A DNA stretch of 64,000 nucleotides, taken from contig CAYNOT010000002.1 of assembly GCA_964398945.1 (NCBI GenBank), positions 186,001 to 250,000 of the forward strand, in the 5' to 3' direction. Below the pieces are notes generated by a model. The model was not told where the DNA came from and made no database searches. It was given only the letters and a program-made list of their open reading frames with translations. Numbering within the stretch: position 1 is the stretch's first letter; each line of letters opens with the position of its first letter. Below are positions 27,160-36,621 of the stretch, piece by piece. The position numbers and the translations under genes were made by a program. This stretch comes from JBGTGG01 sp964398945 (GTDB taxonomy: Bacteria; Bacteroidota; Bacteroidia; Cytophagales; Cyclobacteriaceae).

Positions 27160-27367
27160 CTACTGATGCTCAATGATTTTAATAACTTGCCGAACAGCAT
27201 CCCGGTGGCCATTAGAAAAATTGTCCTTTGGAAAAACAGTCAGCGGAATGTCAACATCTACTCCTTTAACCTCATACATGTCGCCTTTTCACAGTCAAAT
27301 ATTTTTCATTTGAAAGTGTCAGGTAGTATTCTCCTATTGATCCACCTAGCAGGGCTTTTATTTGCAT
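27160..27367 (-). other. Possible degenerate small gene (two overlapping mini-ORFs)
   Basis: On the minus strand a 31-codon frame (MQIKALLGGSIGEYYLTLSN.., 27367-27272) is followed, with overlap, by a 39-codon frame (MYEVKGVDVDIPLTVFPKDN.., 27279-27160). Both read like real protein and a single-base shift would join them into about 70 residues. It lies just upstream of hipBA on the same strand. It could be a broken small gene, a pair of tiny genes, or chance. Elsewhere in 27071-28253 I see only the integrase fragment and repeat copy 2. Confidence 0.25.
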
Positions 27368-27597
27368 AGCGAAACTCTCCGCTGCACTTCTACTGATGTC
27401 AGTTGTAAGGGGATAAACAGGTTTAGTAAACTGATATGTAAGGGAAGGGGTTAATCACTATAATTGCTCTATGTCGATTGAAATATTTAACTCCGCCTCA
27501 TTTGGTACGGAAGATAATAAATTAAGTGCCACAGACCCACGCATTTAGAATTGTAGATAAAATACTGATGGCAAAAGTGGATTTGAGGGTTTTAACT

Positions 27598-27702
27598 TTT
27601 AAAAGTACTGTTATACAGACATTTTCAATTCGTTTTAGCGTTTCGAAAAGCAAGGAACAAAATATTCAGCATGCCTCTATTTATGCCAGAATCAACATAA
27701 AT
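27598..27702 (+). pseudogene. Second integrase fragment (arm-binding domain)
   Basis: About 34 codons reading KSTVIQTFSIRFSVSKSKEQ and HASIYARININ match the N-terminus of the integrase remnant at 22151 (same ATGCCTCTAT and TATGCCAGAATCAACATAAA bases). The similarity ends abruptly at 27702, nine bases before direct repeat copy 2. It is a residue of deletion or of a second integrated element. Confidence 0.8.
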
Positions 27703-27710
27703 TGCCCCCG

Positions 27711-27877
27711 CCTTTGTTGGGTGTTCTTCACCAGCAAACATGCGGAAGATGAAGGGAAGTAAAATGAAACAGAGGGATGAAACAACTCAAAAGTACGCAC
27801 AGGATTTTCTGCAGTAAAAAACCGGGGTTTTCCAACACATTGTGATGGATAATATTTGTGCGTCTTATCGTTTAGTG
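27711..27877. repeat. Direct repeat copy 2, right of hipBA
   Basis: CCTTTGTTGGGTGTTCTTCA (27711 on) matches the left part of copy 1, with a weakened hairpin. 27757-27877 (121 bp) matches 25209-25327 with few differences and ends at the same TTTAGTG. The ~180 bp between the parts in copy 1 are replaced here by 17 bp. Confidence 0.8.
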
Positions 27878-28253
27878 GCTCGTGATTTGAAATGTTCGAG
27901 AAGAAACGGGAAAGAAACATTAGCCTCTCTATAAAAGAACAAGACCATTGTGAACGATCATCAAGCAAATCAATACGGTAGTTAAAAAATGGCCGCAGTA
28001 TGCGGACAAAATGAAGGTAAAAGAAGGTAAAAGAAGACCTGCGTGATGCAATTCAAAAGACATTGCTTGTTTCCTGAATAGTTTCCAAAGGGTTGTCAAC
28101 TTGCCTGCCAACTTTAAAGACTAATTATATTTTTAATAATGGCCAAACCTGCTCAAGGGAACGACAATTTTATGTCAGGAGTACCACGGTAAACGAACAA
28201 CTCACCCCGAACCTGAAACTTGTAAACGTATGTTCTTGTAAGAAACCTAAAAC

Positions 28254-28586
28254 TCAAATAATATACCTGTCAATGATGCCATCAATCTCCAGCATAAAAA
28301 AATGAAAATGCTCATCTGCTATCGTGCGCGCATTCTCTTCTTTGATTTTTCTAATCAATGCACTATAATGGCTGAGATCAAGCGGGATGATCAGTAAAGA
28401 TTGCAGGTCTCTTTTGATAAACTCTTTCTTGACAACGGACAGTTCTTTCCCGGATTTCTTTTCGTAATGAGTATTGAGGGTATTGCCGGCCAGCAACACT
28501 TTTACGTGCTGATTCCGCGTGGACCGGATCAAATCAATAATCATATCAATGGTAAAAGCTCCTTCAATTTTTTCGGTATTCGCCAT
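28254..28586 (-). CDS. Hypothetical protein (110 aa)
   Basis: A cytoplasmic 110-residue protein without a family I recognise. Repeated charged/hydrophobic spacing (IDMIIDLIRSTRNQHVKVLL, LIRKIKEENARTIADEHFHF) looks like a real alpha/beta protein. It lies at the right end of the island, with no partner on its strand. The composition supports coding, but the role is unknown. Confidence 0.5.
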   Translation of the reverse strand: MANTEKIEGAFTIDMIIDLIRSTRNQHVKVLLAGNTLNTHYEKKSGKELSVVKKEFIKRDLQSLLIIPLDLSHYSALIRKIKEENARTIADEHFHFFMLEIDGIIDRYII

Positions 28587-28684
28587 TGTGGTGGATTGTC
28601 TTTTGTAAAATTACAAAAGTTAATGCACATTCAAAGTCCCTGGTTTTCCTTGAGGTTGAATGGTTGCTTCGTTTGCTCAAAAAA

Positions 28685-28713
28685 GGAACCCAACGGTGTG
28701 AGCGTTGGGTTCC
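28685..28713 (-). terminator. Orphan intrinsic-terminator hairpin
   Basis: A perfect 11-bp stem GGAACCCAACG/CGTTGGGTTCC around 7 nt. On the minus strand it is followed by TTTTTTG. No minus-strand gene ends here: the next one upstream on that strand is 3 kb away. It may mark a deleted gene at the island edge. Confidence 0.6.
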
Positions 28714-28868
28714 GTGGTTATCCATACGGCAAAGTGAAATACCCGCTACCGTAGTGTATTATATCCTACACAGAAATTTTAACACGATTTTTCCCGTTTA
28801 CTTGTACCTTGCACTTTGGTTTCGAAATTGGTTTTTTCATTTTTTACACACCTTTATTAATGCTATCA

Positions 28869-30500
28869 ATGCGACTGCCTACTTTGATTTTGATCTCCAC
28901 TATTTCGTTTTTTCAACTTGCTATTGCCCAAACGGATCAACCAAAACCAGGGCTGGTAGTGGGAATAGTGGTGGATCAAATGCGGTACGATTATATTACC
29001 CGTTATTGGGGTTTATTTGGCAACGATGGCTTCAAGAAGCTTGTCAAAGAGGGGTATAGTTTTTCCAATGCACATTACGAATATGTTCCAACCTACACGG
29101 CTGCCGGCCATGCCAACATTGCAACAGGGGCCTTTCCTGCAGTGAACGGAATTGTTGGAAATGAGTGGTTTGATCGGGCAGGGAATAAATTGGTGTACTG
29201 TGCCGAGGACAATTCAGTAAACACTGTTGGAAGCAAGTCCAACGCAGGACTAATGTCCCCGAAGCGATTGCTCAGCACAACCTTTGGTGATGAGCTTCGT
29301 CTTGGATCGAATTTCAAATCGCGGGTATTTGGTATCGCGCTAAAAGACCGGGGCGCTATTTTATCAACCGGTACTTCGGCCAACGCAGCCTACTGGTTTG
29401 ATGATGTTTCCGGCAACTTTATAACATCCAGTTATTATATGAAAGATTTGCCCGACTGGGTCAATGCGTTTAACGGTTTAAAACTTCCTGCAAAATACCT
29501 GAAGCAGGTATGGAAACCACTTACATCCATGGAACGTTTGCAACAGGTGAGTATTGAAGATAGAAATCCCTATGAAGGAAAATACAAAGGCGTTGAAAAA
29601 CCCGTGTTCCCGTATGACCTTTCTGAGATTTCAAAGAATCAGGGAATTGGCCTTATCCGTAGTGTCCCCGGTGGCAATACGTTAACAATTGATTTTGCCA
29701 AAGAGCTTATTTTAAAAGAGAAAGTGGGAAAGAATGGCGTTACAGATTTAGTAATGCTGAGTTTTTCCACACCGGACTACATCGGGCACCAGTTCGGGCC
29801 CCGGTCGGTAGAAGTTGCAGACATGTACCTTCGCCTCGATCAAGACATGGCAGGGTTCTTCCGGTTTTTGGAAACCAACTTTCCGAATAAGGATTATGTG
29901 GTTTTCTTGACTGCCGATCACGGTGTGTCGGACAATCCTCAATTTCTGAACGACAAGAAACTACATGGAGGAAATTTTGATAATTCAATTATCGCACACT
30001 TACGCGGGCAATTGATGGAAGCGTTTGGTGATGATCTGATCCTTAACGTTGAAAACCTGCAAATCTATCTTGACCACAAAAAAATGCAGGATAAAAAAAT
30101 CAGTAAAGAAAAAGTAATCCGGTTTTGCACGGATTTTTTGCAGCAGTTTGAACCGATTTCAAAAGCGATCCCGGCGGATGTCTTGATGTATGCAACCTCG
30201 ACCGATCCCATGATTGTTCGCTATGCAAAGGGGTATCATGCAAGACGTTCTGGTGATATCGCAATCGTACTGGATCCGGGCTACATCGAAATGCGCTGGC
30301 AACTTACCGGAACTACACACGGCTCCGGATATTCCTACGATACGCATGTGCCAATCATTTGGTATGGTATGGATATTCCTGCGGGCAAGGTAAGCCATGA
30401 GCGTGTAAGTGTAAGCGACATTGCCCCAACGGTTTCATCGCTGCTCCAGATTGCATTTCCAAGTGGGTCAACCGGTAGGGTTCTTCCTGTAAGGGATTAG
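28869..30500 (+). CDS. PafA-like alkaline phosphatase family protein
   Basis: A 543-residue periplasmic phosphatase from ATG 28869, with signal peptide MRLPTLILISTISFFQLAIA. The alkaline-phosphatase superfamily metal sites are present: VVDQMRYDY (first Asp), PTYTAAGHA with the likely nucleophile T77, SFSTPDYIGHQFGP, LTADHGVSD and GTTHGSGYSYDTHVPIIWYG. PafA enzymes release phosphate from many phosphomonoesters and are a main Bacteroidota phosphatase. The ORF opens earlier (28809), but those residues disrupt the signal peptide. Gene stands alone. Confidence 0.88.
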   Translation: MRLPTLILISTISFFQLAIAQTDQPKPGLVVGIVVDQMRYDYITRYWGLFGNDGFKKLVKEGYSFSNAHYEYVPTYTAAGHANIATGAFPAVNGIVGNEWFDRAGNKLVYCAEDNSVNTVGSKSNAGLMSPKRLLSTTFGDELRLGSNFKSRVFGIALKDRGAILSTGTSANAAYWFDDVSGNFITSSYYMKDLPDWVNAFNGLKLPAKYLKQVWKPLTSMERLQQVSIEDRNPYEGKYKGVEKPVFPYDLSEISKNQGIGLIRSVPGGNTLTIDFAKELILKEKVGKNGVTDLVMLSFSTPDYIGHQFGPRSVEVADMYLRLDQDMAGFFRFLETNFPNKDYVVFLTADHGVSDNPQFLNDKKLHGGNFDNSIIAHLRGQLMEAFGDDLILNVENLQIYLDHKKMQDKKISKEKVIRFCTDFLQQFEPISKAIPADVLMYATSTDPMIVRYAKGYHARRSGDIAIVLDPGYIEMRWQLTGTTHGSGYSYDTHVPIIWYGMDIPAGKVSHERVSVSDIAPTVSSLLQIAFPSGSTGRVLPVRD

Positions 30501-30724
30501 ATAGACGATTCAAAACAGGATTTTTATTTGCAAAAAAATATTTTTTGGCGATGTAGTCATAAAAGCCTAAACAAAAGCATTTCTGTTTGAATGGTGGCCA
30601 TGACCTTGCATCACCATCGTTGGAAAAGTTTCTGACTTAAATCACCTTTTATGCCAATGCACATCATTACTGCACCTTCTGGTTTGGATTATATTCGTTT
30701 CGTAAAATATATAAATTCAAAATC

Positions 30725-31465
30725 ATGAAAAATAAAACAGTCATCATCACCGGTGCCGCTTCCGGCATTGGCAAAGCAACTGCTGAATTATTTGCGAAGG
30801 AAGGTGCAAATGTGGTCCTCTCCGACATACAGGAAGCTGAAGGAAAAACTGCTGTCGAAAGCATTGTGGCGGCAGGAGGCAAAGCAGCTTTCTTCAAAAC
30901 CAATGTTTCCAACCCTGAAGAAATGGAAGCACTGGTGGCTTTCGCTGTTAAAACCTACGGTAAACTGGATGTTGCTGTAAACAATGCCGGCATTAGTGGT
31001 GAACTGAACCCTATTGCCGACATGAGCATTGAAGGTTGGCAAAAGGTGATATCCATAAACCTGAACAGCCTCTTCTATGGAATGAAATACCAGATAGCGG
31101 CCATGTTAAAAAATGGAGGTGGAAGTATTGTCAATATATCATCCATTTTGGGTGCTGTTGGTTTTGCCGGGTCAGCCGGATATGCTGCAGCGAAACATGG
31201 TGTGGTAGGACTTACGCAAACAGCTGCATTGGAATACTCCGCACAAAAAATCCGTGTAAACGCGGTAGGGCCTGGTTTTATTGAGACGCCCCTTTTGAAT
31301 GTGCTCGATGCGGAAATGAAAAAGCAATTGGTTGCACTACATCCGATTGGCCGTCTTGGCAAAAGTGAAGAAGTTGCAGAATTGGTTCTCTGGTTAAGTA
31401 GCGGGAAGTCATCCTTTGTGACAGGGGGCTACTATCCTGTAGATGGTGGTTATTTAGCAAGATAG
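30725..31465 (+). CDS. Short-chain dehydrogenase/reductase
   Basis: A 246-residue classical SDR. TGAASGIGKA (residues 9-18) is the cofactor glycine motif, NNAG the strand-4 motif, and the catalytic set is S140, Y153 and K157 (GYAAAKHG). The C-terminal VTGGYYPVDGGYL is typical. D34 in VLSDIQEAE after strand 2 suggests NAD preference. It oxidises or reduces a small alcohol/ketone; the substrate is unknown. Confidence 0.9.
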   Translation: MKNKTVIITGAASGIGKATAELFAKEGANVVLSDIQEAEGKTAVESIVAAGGKAAFFKTNVSNPEEMEALVAFAVKTYGKLDVAVNNAGISGELNPIADMSIEGWQKVISINLNSLFYGMKYQIAAMLKNGGGSIVNISSILGAVGFAGSAGYAAAKHGVVGLTQTAALEYSAQKIRVNAVGPGFIETPLLNVLDAEMKKQLVALHPIGRLGKSEEVAELVLWLSSGKSSFVTGGYYPVDGGYLAR

Positions 31466-31640
31466 AAACGACAGGGTCCCGATCGGTAAACTATTTGCCA
31501 GCACAAAGAATACAGCGGGTGCTGGCATGACCCGCAAAATGATGTATGAAGCAAACGTTCCGTTGTTGGTATTAAAGTAATGCAATCAGTACACTCATTC
31601 GTTTGGCTATTGGAAGCTTAAAGGAATGAAAAACTGTGTA

Positions 31641-32192
31641 CTAATTCCTTGCGTAAACCTCCAGTTGAAGCAGCATTCCTTTTGTATACGCGTAAGAAAT
31701 ACTTTTATTTACAAATGAATTTTCGGGATTGTGGGTGAAAAAAGCCGCCACATTGGGTACACGCATACCCCAGGAGCCGGACGTTTGCAAGTCCCCGGGC
31801 AGCACTAAACTGACATGTGCATCAGCAGGGCCCTCACCTCTCAGAATAATCAACACAGGCTTTCCGGCATTGCACAACCCTTGTGCTTTCGACATAACCT
31901 CCGGTTTAAATGCCTGACCCAACTTCGTCCATGCAGAGGAATTGGTAATGTACGCCTGTATTTCAAAAGGGTTCATATCAGTCTTTGAAGAAGCCTGATA
32001 GAAGTCATTGATAGTATACACTTGTTTGATTGCCTTGGCAGTATAGGTTTGGCAAACCGTTTTATTTTCTTTAGACATGCAAGCTTTAAAATCCCGAAGT
32101 GTCTGATTCAAAGTTTCCTCCCAATTTTTTACTTGTGCGGGTGCAGCAAACTGAATAAGGAAAAGACAAAGGGCAAGAAATATATTTTTCAT
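31641..32192 (-). CDS. Secreted protein of unknown function, possibly amidase-like (183 aa)
   Basis: A signal peptide (MKNIFLALCLFLIQFAAPAQ) leads a domain with GLCNAGKPVLIILRGEGPAD and HVSLVLPGDLQTSGSWGMRV. The Cys region followed by a His in a strand ending VLPG recalls NlpC/P60-like cysteine amidases that cut peptidoglycan, but the match rests on a short motif only. No partner gene is adjacent. Confidence 0.55.
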   Translation of the reverse strand: MKNIFLALCLFLIQFAAPAQVKNWEETLNQTLRDFKACMSKENKTVCQTYTAKAIKQVYTINDFYQASSKTDMNPFEIQAYITNSSAWTKLGQAFKPEVMSKAQGLCNAGKPVLIILRGEGPADAHVSLVLPGDLQTSGSWGMRVPNVAAFFTHNPENSFVNKSISYAYTKGMLLQLEVYARN

Positions 32193-32561
32193 AGTTTAAT
32201 AAAATTGTTTCTATACTGAATGATAGCCATTATATACTTTCGAAAGCAGGTAGGGAACCACTTAACTAACCTTATAAAATAAATGGATGGTTGCAAGTTA
32301 ATATTATTTGGATGCTGGTCATACTTGTTGTGGCTCACCGAAACCCAATCAAACATTTCGTTGAACGCATAGGGATGAATGTCTCAGGCAAAGTAGCCCG
32401 GAATATTTTACCCCAGCCCTTTTTGTTTGGGTTTAGTTTTCGCTTCTTGCTTCCCATAATTTGGAATGAATCGATTTTCTGCCCAAATAACTAAATGAAA
32501 AATCTTATGGTCATTTTGATTATAAGGTTTATATTGGCCTCCTAATTTTATAACCAAACTC
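32193..32561. other. Intergenic region without recognised features
   Basis: 369 bp between divergent genes, AT-rich, presumably holding both promoters. A 67-codon frame inside (32291-32494) has no recognisable character. No repeat or RNA structure was seen. Confidence 0.5.
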
Positions 32562-33959
32562 ATGGAACAACCGAAAACCAACGACCTGTATATTATTCTC
32601 ATTACCATTGTTGCAGCCTTAGGGGGGTTTCTCTTTGGTTTTGACAGTGGTGTAATCAATGGAACCGTCACGGGTTTAAAAATAGCTTTTAATTCCGAGG
32701 ATATTGGTAGTGGGTTTAATGTAGCGTCCATGCTTTTAGGCTGCGCTGTTGGGGCTTTTTTTGCCGGACGGCTTGGGGATCTTTTTGGCCGCAAGACGAT
32801 GCTTTTTGTGGCAGCAGTTTTTTTTATCATATCTGCCTGGGGATCCGGAATTGCAACTTCCTCCATCGAATTTATAGTGTACAGGATCATCGGAGGTTTG
32901 GCGGTGGGTGCTGCATCGGTAATGGCCCCGGCCTACATCAGTGAGATTGCGCCTGCAAAATACAGGGGGGCGTTGGCAACTGTTCAGCAGATCGCGATTA
33001 TAACCGGGTTGTTCTTTTCTTTCTTAAGTAATTATTTGCTGGCCAATATTTCAGGTTCAGCCGAAAATATTTTGTGGATGGATTTTGAGACATGGCGATG
33101 GATGTTTTGGGTGGAAATCCTCCCGGCAGGTGCTTTTTTCATCTGTTTGTTTTTCATCCCGGAGAGCCCGCGCTTTTTGGTGGTGAAGGATCGCAAAGCG
33201 CAAGCGCTGAAAATTCTCAACAGGCTGTACGGCAGTGTAGGCCAGCAAAAATTAAATGAGATTGCCGATTCCCTTGCGGCAGACCATAAACCAAGGCTTT
33301 CTGATTTGTATGATAAAACCTTGAAACGCATTCGCCCTATTATATGGATTGGTATTGGATTGGCAACCTTTCAACAGTTGGTGGGGATCAATGTTGTTTT
33401 TTATTACGGATCTGTGCTCTGGCAGGCGGTAGGCTTTGGTGAAAGCGATGCACTGTTGATCAATGTAGTTTCTGGTGGATTAAGTATTGCGGCCGTTGTC
33501 TTGTCGTTGCTATTGGTGGATAAAATTGGCAGGAAACCAATCCTGGTGATTGGTTCCATTGGAATGAGTATAACATTGGCGCTGGTTGTGTTTGCATTCT
33601 CAACAGGATCATTGGGCATAAACAATACCCTTGAATTAAGTGATTCAATGGGGGTATTGGCATTGATTGCAGCGAATGTCTACGTTATCTTCTTTAATTT
33701 TTCCTGGGGCCCGGTAATGTGGGTGATGTTGGGCGAAATGTTCCCCAATCAAATTCGTGGTTCTGCGCTTGCGGTTTCAGGAGTTGCACAATGGGTTTCA
33801 AATTTTGTGATAACCCTTACCTTCCCAATACTATTGGTTTCCATGGGATTGGCATTTACATACAGTATTTACACCATCTGTGCGATCATTTCCATTTTCT
33901 TCGTGGTCAAGTTTGTGTATGAAACGAAAGGGAGGGAATTGGAACAAATGGAAGGATAA
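32562..33959 (+). CDS. Sugar porter family MFS transporter
   Basis: A 465-residue, 12-helix major facilitator. Sugar porter signatures are present: GFLFGFDSGVINGT in helix 1, GRLGDLFGRKTML after helix 2, VYRIIGGLAVGAASVMAPAY and ISEIAPAKYRGAL, PESPRFLV before the central loop, and QQLVGINVVFYYG in helix 7. It imports a monosaccharide such as xylose, glucose or galactose by proton symport. It is followed 1.2 kb later by carbohydrate genes on the same strand. Confidence 0.92.
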   Translation: MEQPKTNDLYIILITIVAALGGFLFGFDSGVINGTVTGLKIAFNSEDIGSGFNVASMLLGCAVGAFFAGRLGDLFGRKTMLFVAAVFFIISAWGSGIATSSIEFIVYRIIGGLAVGAASVMAPAYISEIAPAKYRGALATVQQIAIITGLFFSFLSNYLLANISGSAENILWMDFETWRWMFWVEILPAGAFFICLFFIPESPRFLVVKDRKAQALKILNRLYGSVGQQKLNEIADSLAADHKPRLSDLYDKTLKRIRPIIWIGIGLATFQQLVGINVVFYYGSVLWQAVGFGESDALLINVVSGGLSIAAVVLSLLLVDKIGRKPILVIGSIGMSITLALVVFAFSTGSLGINNTLELSDSMGVLALIAANVYVIFFNFSWGPVMWVMLGEMFPNQIRGSALAVSGVAQWVSNFVITLTFPILLVSMGLAFTYSIYTICAIISIFFVVKFVYETKGRELEQMEG

Positions 33960-34220
33960 CCCATATTGATTGCGGACTATTAAAAACCCTACAATAGTCT
34001 TTGAAGTTTAGGTTTCATGTATCTGCTCATTTAAATGTTGAATGAATCACAGATACGTGAAACTTATTTTTATGCTTGCCCGTTCTAACCCTTTTCGTAA
34101 TAGCATTTACTTTTTATTCGCATGGAGTGCTTCCAAATAAGCTAACCGAATAAAGTGTTGGGATTAATTATGTGGTGCATGGTTGATCCCCGAATTTGAT
34201 AAGAGTAAGAACAACAGAAT

Positions 34221-34580
34221 ATGACTTGGTCAACGATATATATTGATGGCAAGAAGGGCTTTAGGGAAGCCTTACACTTGCAGTTGAAAGACACCTGGAT
34301 GGCGGGTGCTCCGGAAGACGGGCATGCACTGGTGATGTATTGGTTGGGGGAAGATTCGACATTGCGCGATTTCAAACTCGCCATTGGGAGCAAAATCATT
34401 TTCAAATACCGCCTTAGGTTTTTCTCGAGTGTAGATGAATATCTGCAAACCGAAAAAAAGGAAGAAACAAAATTCTCAACGGATGAAACCCGGCTCGTAA
34501 AGAAGATGATTGCCTGGCAAAAAGGAGGGCAAAGGAAGAAGCCACTTTTACCCAGAAAGAAACCCGTTCGGCAAGATTAA
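34221..34580 (+). CDS. Hypothetical protein (119 aa)
   Basis: A small cytoplasmic protein without recognised family. It starts MTWSTIYIDGKKGFREALHL and has a strongly basic tail (RKKPLLPRKKPVRQD) that may contact nucleic acid. There is no obvious promoter or partner. The reading frame is isolated and has plausible composition. Confidence 0.55.
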   Translation: MTWSTIYIDGKKGFREALHLQLKDTWMAGAPEDGHALVMYWLGEDSTLRDFKLAIGSKIIFKYRLRFFSSVDEYLQTEKKEETKFSTDETRLVKKMIAWQKGGQRKKPLLPRKKPVRQD

Positions 34581-34640
34581 CAACGGTGGTTTTTACTTTT
34601 TTTGTAAATGTTTGAAAGCGATACCTGCCTTGGTTTATCC

Positions 34641-35054
34641 TCAATCGAAAGGGACCAAGTCAGGTGCAATGAATTCTTTTTTGGCGTGTATTGAATTGAA
34701 GATATCGAAACCGTAATGGGTCGCCATTAATTCTTTGAAGTTATATTTTAGCCTCGGAAATTCATTTATAAAGTCACTGAATTCAACCGTTTTGGATTTG
34801 CGAATAAAGTGGTCAACCGCTTTGATGGCCGCAATCGTTAAGGTCTTGTTGTATTTATCCTTTGCGCCAACAAACCCCACAAATTTTTGTAGTTGATCCT
34901 GCACATTTATTTCTGCTTGCTCGATTCCATAGCGCTTGATGTTGATCCATGCAAGCCGGAGATGGGCTTCGTGCGAAAAATCCCCCGGGTCGAATTCACA
35001 AGCAATAAATTGTCTTTCGAATTCTATATCGGAAAGTTCATTATGTTTTTCCAT
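34641..35054 (-). CDS. Hypothetical helical protein (137 aa)
   Basis: A cytoplasmic protein that is probably all helical. FSHEAHLRLAWINIKRYGIE and KDKYNKTLTIAAIKAVDHFI form the core, with conserved-looking H and R residues. I have seen this type as a stand-alone uncharacterised protein in other bacteria but cannot name a function. It faces the preceding hypothetical gene (convergent, 60 bp apart). Confidence 0.6.
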   Translation of the reverse strand: MEKHNELSDIEFERQFIACEFDPGDFSHEAHLRLAWINIKRYGIEQAEINVQDQLQKFVGFVGAKDKYNKTLTIAAIKAVDHFIRKSKTVEFSDFINEFPRLKYNFKELMATHYGFDIFNSIHAKKEFIAPDLVPFD

Positions 35055-35203
35055 GATTCAAACGATTTGTAACCTGCTTTGGGGTGCTCGTGCAAAAGTA
35101 GACATTGATCCTTCCAATTGCAATCCAAAAACGACCTTCTAAAAAGTATAGTTGGTAGAAGCTTGATTTAATTGGTATATTAAATTCCAAAAATCAGAAA
35201 GAA

Positions 35204-36574
35204 ATGAATTCGTTTGTAAAAAATTCGCGCAACATTGTTTTAATAGTAATTGTTTTCTGTGCCTGCAGTTCAAAAAAGGACAATACTCCCTGGGTTTATT
35301 TGTTTGATGGAAAAACCCTCAACGGCTGGCACATTGAAAATGGGGAGGCTGAATATTATGTTGAAGATGGGATGCTGGTTGGGAAAGCAACCCGCAACAC
35401 CCCCAATACTTTTTTGTGTTCCGATCGTGGATATTCTGATTTCATACTTGAATTTAGTTTTAAGGCAGATGCCGATTTAAATTCCGGGGTGCAGTTTCGA
35501 AGTCTTTCGTTCCCGGAATATAGAAACAGCCGTGTCCATGGTTATCAGATGGAACTTGACCCAACCGACCGACAATGGACTGCGGGCATATACGATGAGG
35601 CGCGCAGGCTATGGTTGGTAACCCTGGAAGAAAATCCACAAGCGAAAAAAGCCTATCAGCACAAAGAATGGAATGCATTTCGAATAGAAGCGATTGGTGA
35701 CACCATTAAAACATTTGTAAACGGTGTTCCTGCTGCACACCTCGTTGACGACATGACACGCACAGGTTTTTTCGGTTTGCAGGTTCACGATATTGGTGAT
35801 AAAGAGGAATTGGAAGGTGCTACAGTTCGCTGGAAAAATATTCGCATCATCACCGACAATCCGCGTAAGTATGCAACAGCCTCTTCCTTGCCCGCTGTTA
35901 ATACAGTGAATACATTGACGGTTGCTGAAAAAGACAACGGCTGGAAATTATTGTTTGATGGAGAATCTGTGGAAGGTTGGCGTGGCGCAAAGCTTGAGGG
36001 TTTCCCAACCTCCGGATGGAAAGTTGAAAATGGGATATTAACGATTTATGAATCAGGTGGAGGAGAGGCAGCAGGCGCAGGGGATATCATTACCCGTGAA
36101 AAATTCAAAGACTTTGAATTGAAAGTTGATTTTAAAATTACGGAAGGTGCAAACTCGGGTATCAAGTATTATGTCGATCCGGAAATCAATAAAGGGGAAG
36201 GATCTTCCATCGGATTGGAATATCAAATTCTGGATGATGAAAAACATCCCGATGCGAAACTTGGTAATCACGAAGGTAGCCGTACACTGGGTTCGTTATA
36301 TGATTTGATCAAAGCCGAAAATAAATTGGTGAACCCGATTGGTGAATGGAATGTGGCCTACATTAAATCAAAAGACAACCATGTTGAGCATTGGTTGAAT
36401 GGAATTAAAATCCTGGAGTATGATCGGGGTACTCCTGAATACAGAAAATTAGTATCGGAGAGTAAGTATAAGGTGTGGAAAAATTTTGGTGAATTACCGG
36501 AAGGCCATATCCTTCTTCAAGATCATGGGAACACGGTTTCATTTCGGAATATAAAAATTCATGAATTGAAATAG
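35204..36574 (+). CDS. Lipoprotein with two DUF1080 (3-keto-disaccharide hydrolase-like) domains
   Basis: 456 residues with a lipobox-like start (IVIVFCACSS, C21). Two copies of the DUF1080 concanavalin-like fold follow: about 27-215 (LFDGKTLNGWHIENGEAEYY) and 245-455 (LLFDGESVEGWRGAKLEGFP). DUF1080 proteins act on 3-keto-glycosides made by periplasmic Gfo/Idh/MocA oxidoreductases, either as lyase or as hydratase/hydrolase. The next gene is exactly such an oxidoreductase. Having two domains in one chain could put both steps in one protein (inference). It probably faces the periplasm or cell surface. Confidence 0.82.
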   Translation: MNSFVKNSRNIVLIVIVFCACSSKKDNTPWVYLFDGKTLNGWHIENGEAEYYVEDGMLVGKATRNTPNTFLCSDRGYSDFILEFSFKADADLNSGVQFRSLSFPEYRNSRVHGYQMELDPTDRQWTAGIYDEARRLWLVTLEENPQAKKAYQHKEWNAFRIEAIGDTIKTFVNGVPAAHLVDDMTRTGFFGLQVHDIGDKEELEGATVRWKNIRIITDNPRKYATASSLPAVNTVNTLTVAEKDNGWKLLFDGESVEGWRGAKLEGFPTSGWKVENGILTIYESGGGEAAGAGDIITREKFKDFELKVDFKITEGANSGIKYYVDPEINKGEGSSIGLEYQILDDEKHPDAKLGNHEGSRTLGSLYDLIKAENKLVNPIGEWNVAYIKSKDNHVEHWLNGIKILEYDRGTPEYRKLVSESKYKVWKNFGELPEGHILLQDHGNTVSFRNIKIHELK

Positions 36575-36621
36575 CAAAAGCTTTTCCTACATCGACCGAC
36601 AATTAATCTACATCATCGAAC

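Noticed and set aside
27166..27369. 67-codon plus-strand frame beside hipBA
   Set aside because: The opposite strand reads more like protein; no start signal or similarity.
28586..29059. 157-codon frame overlapping the PafA-like start
   Set aside because: Overlaps the signal peptide of the phosphatase in another frame and contains the terminator hairpin.
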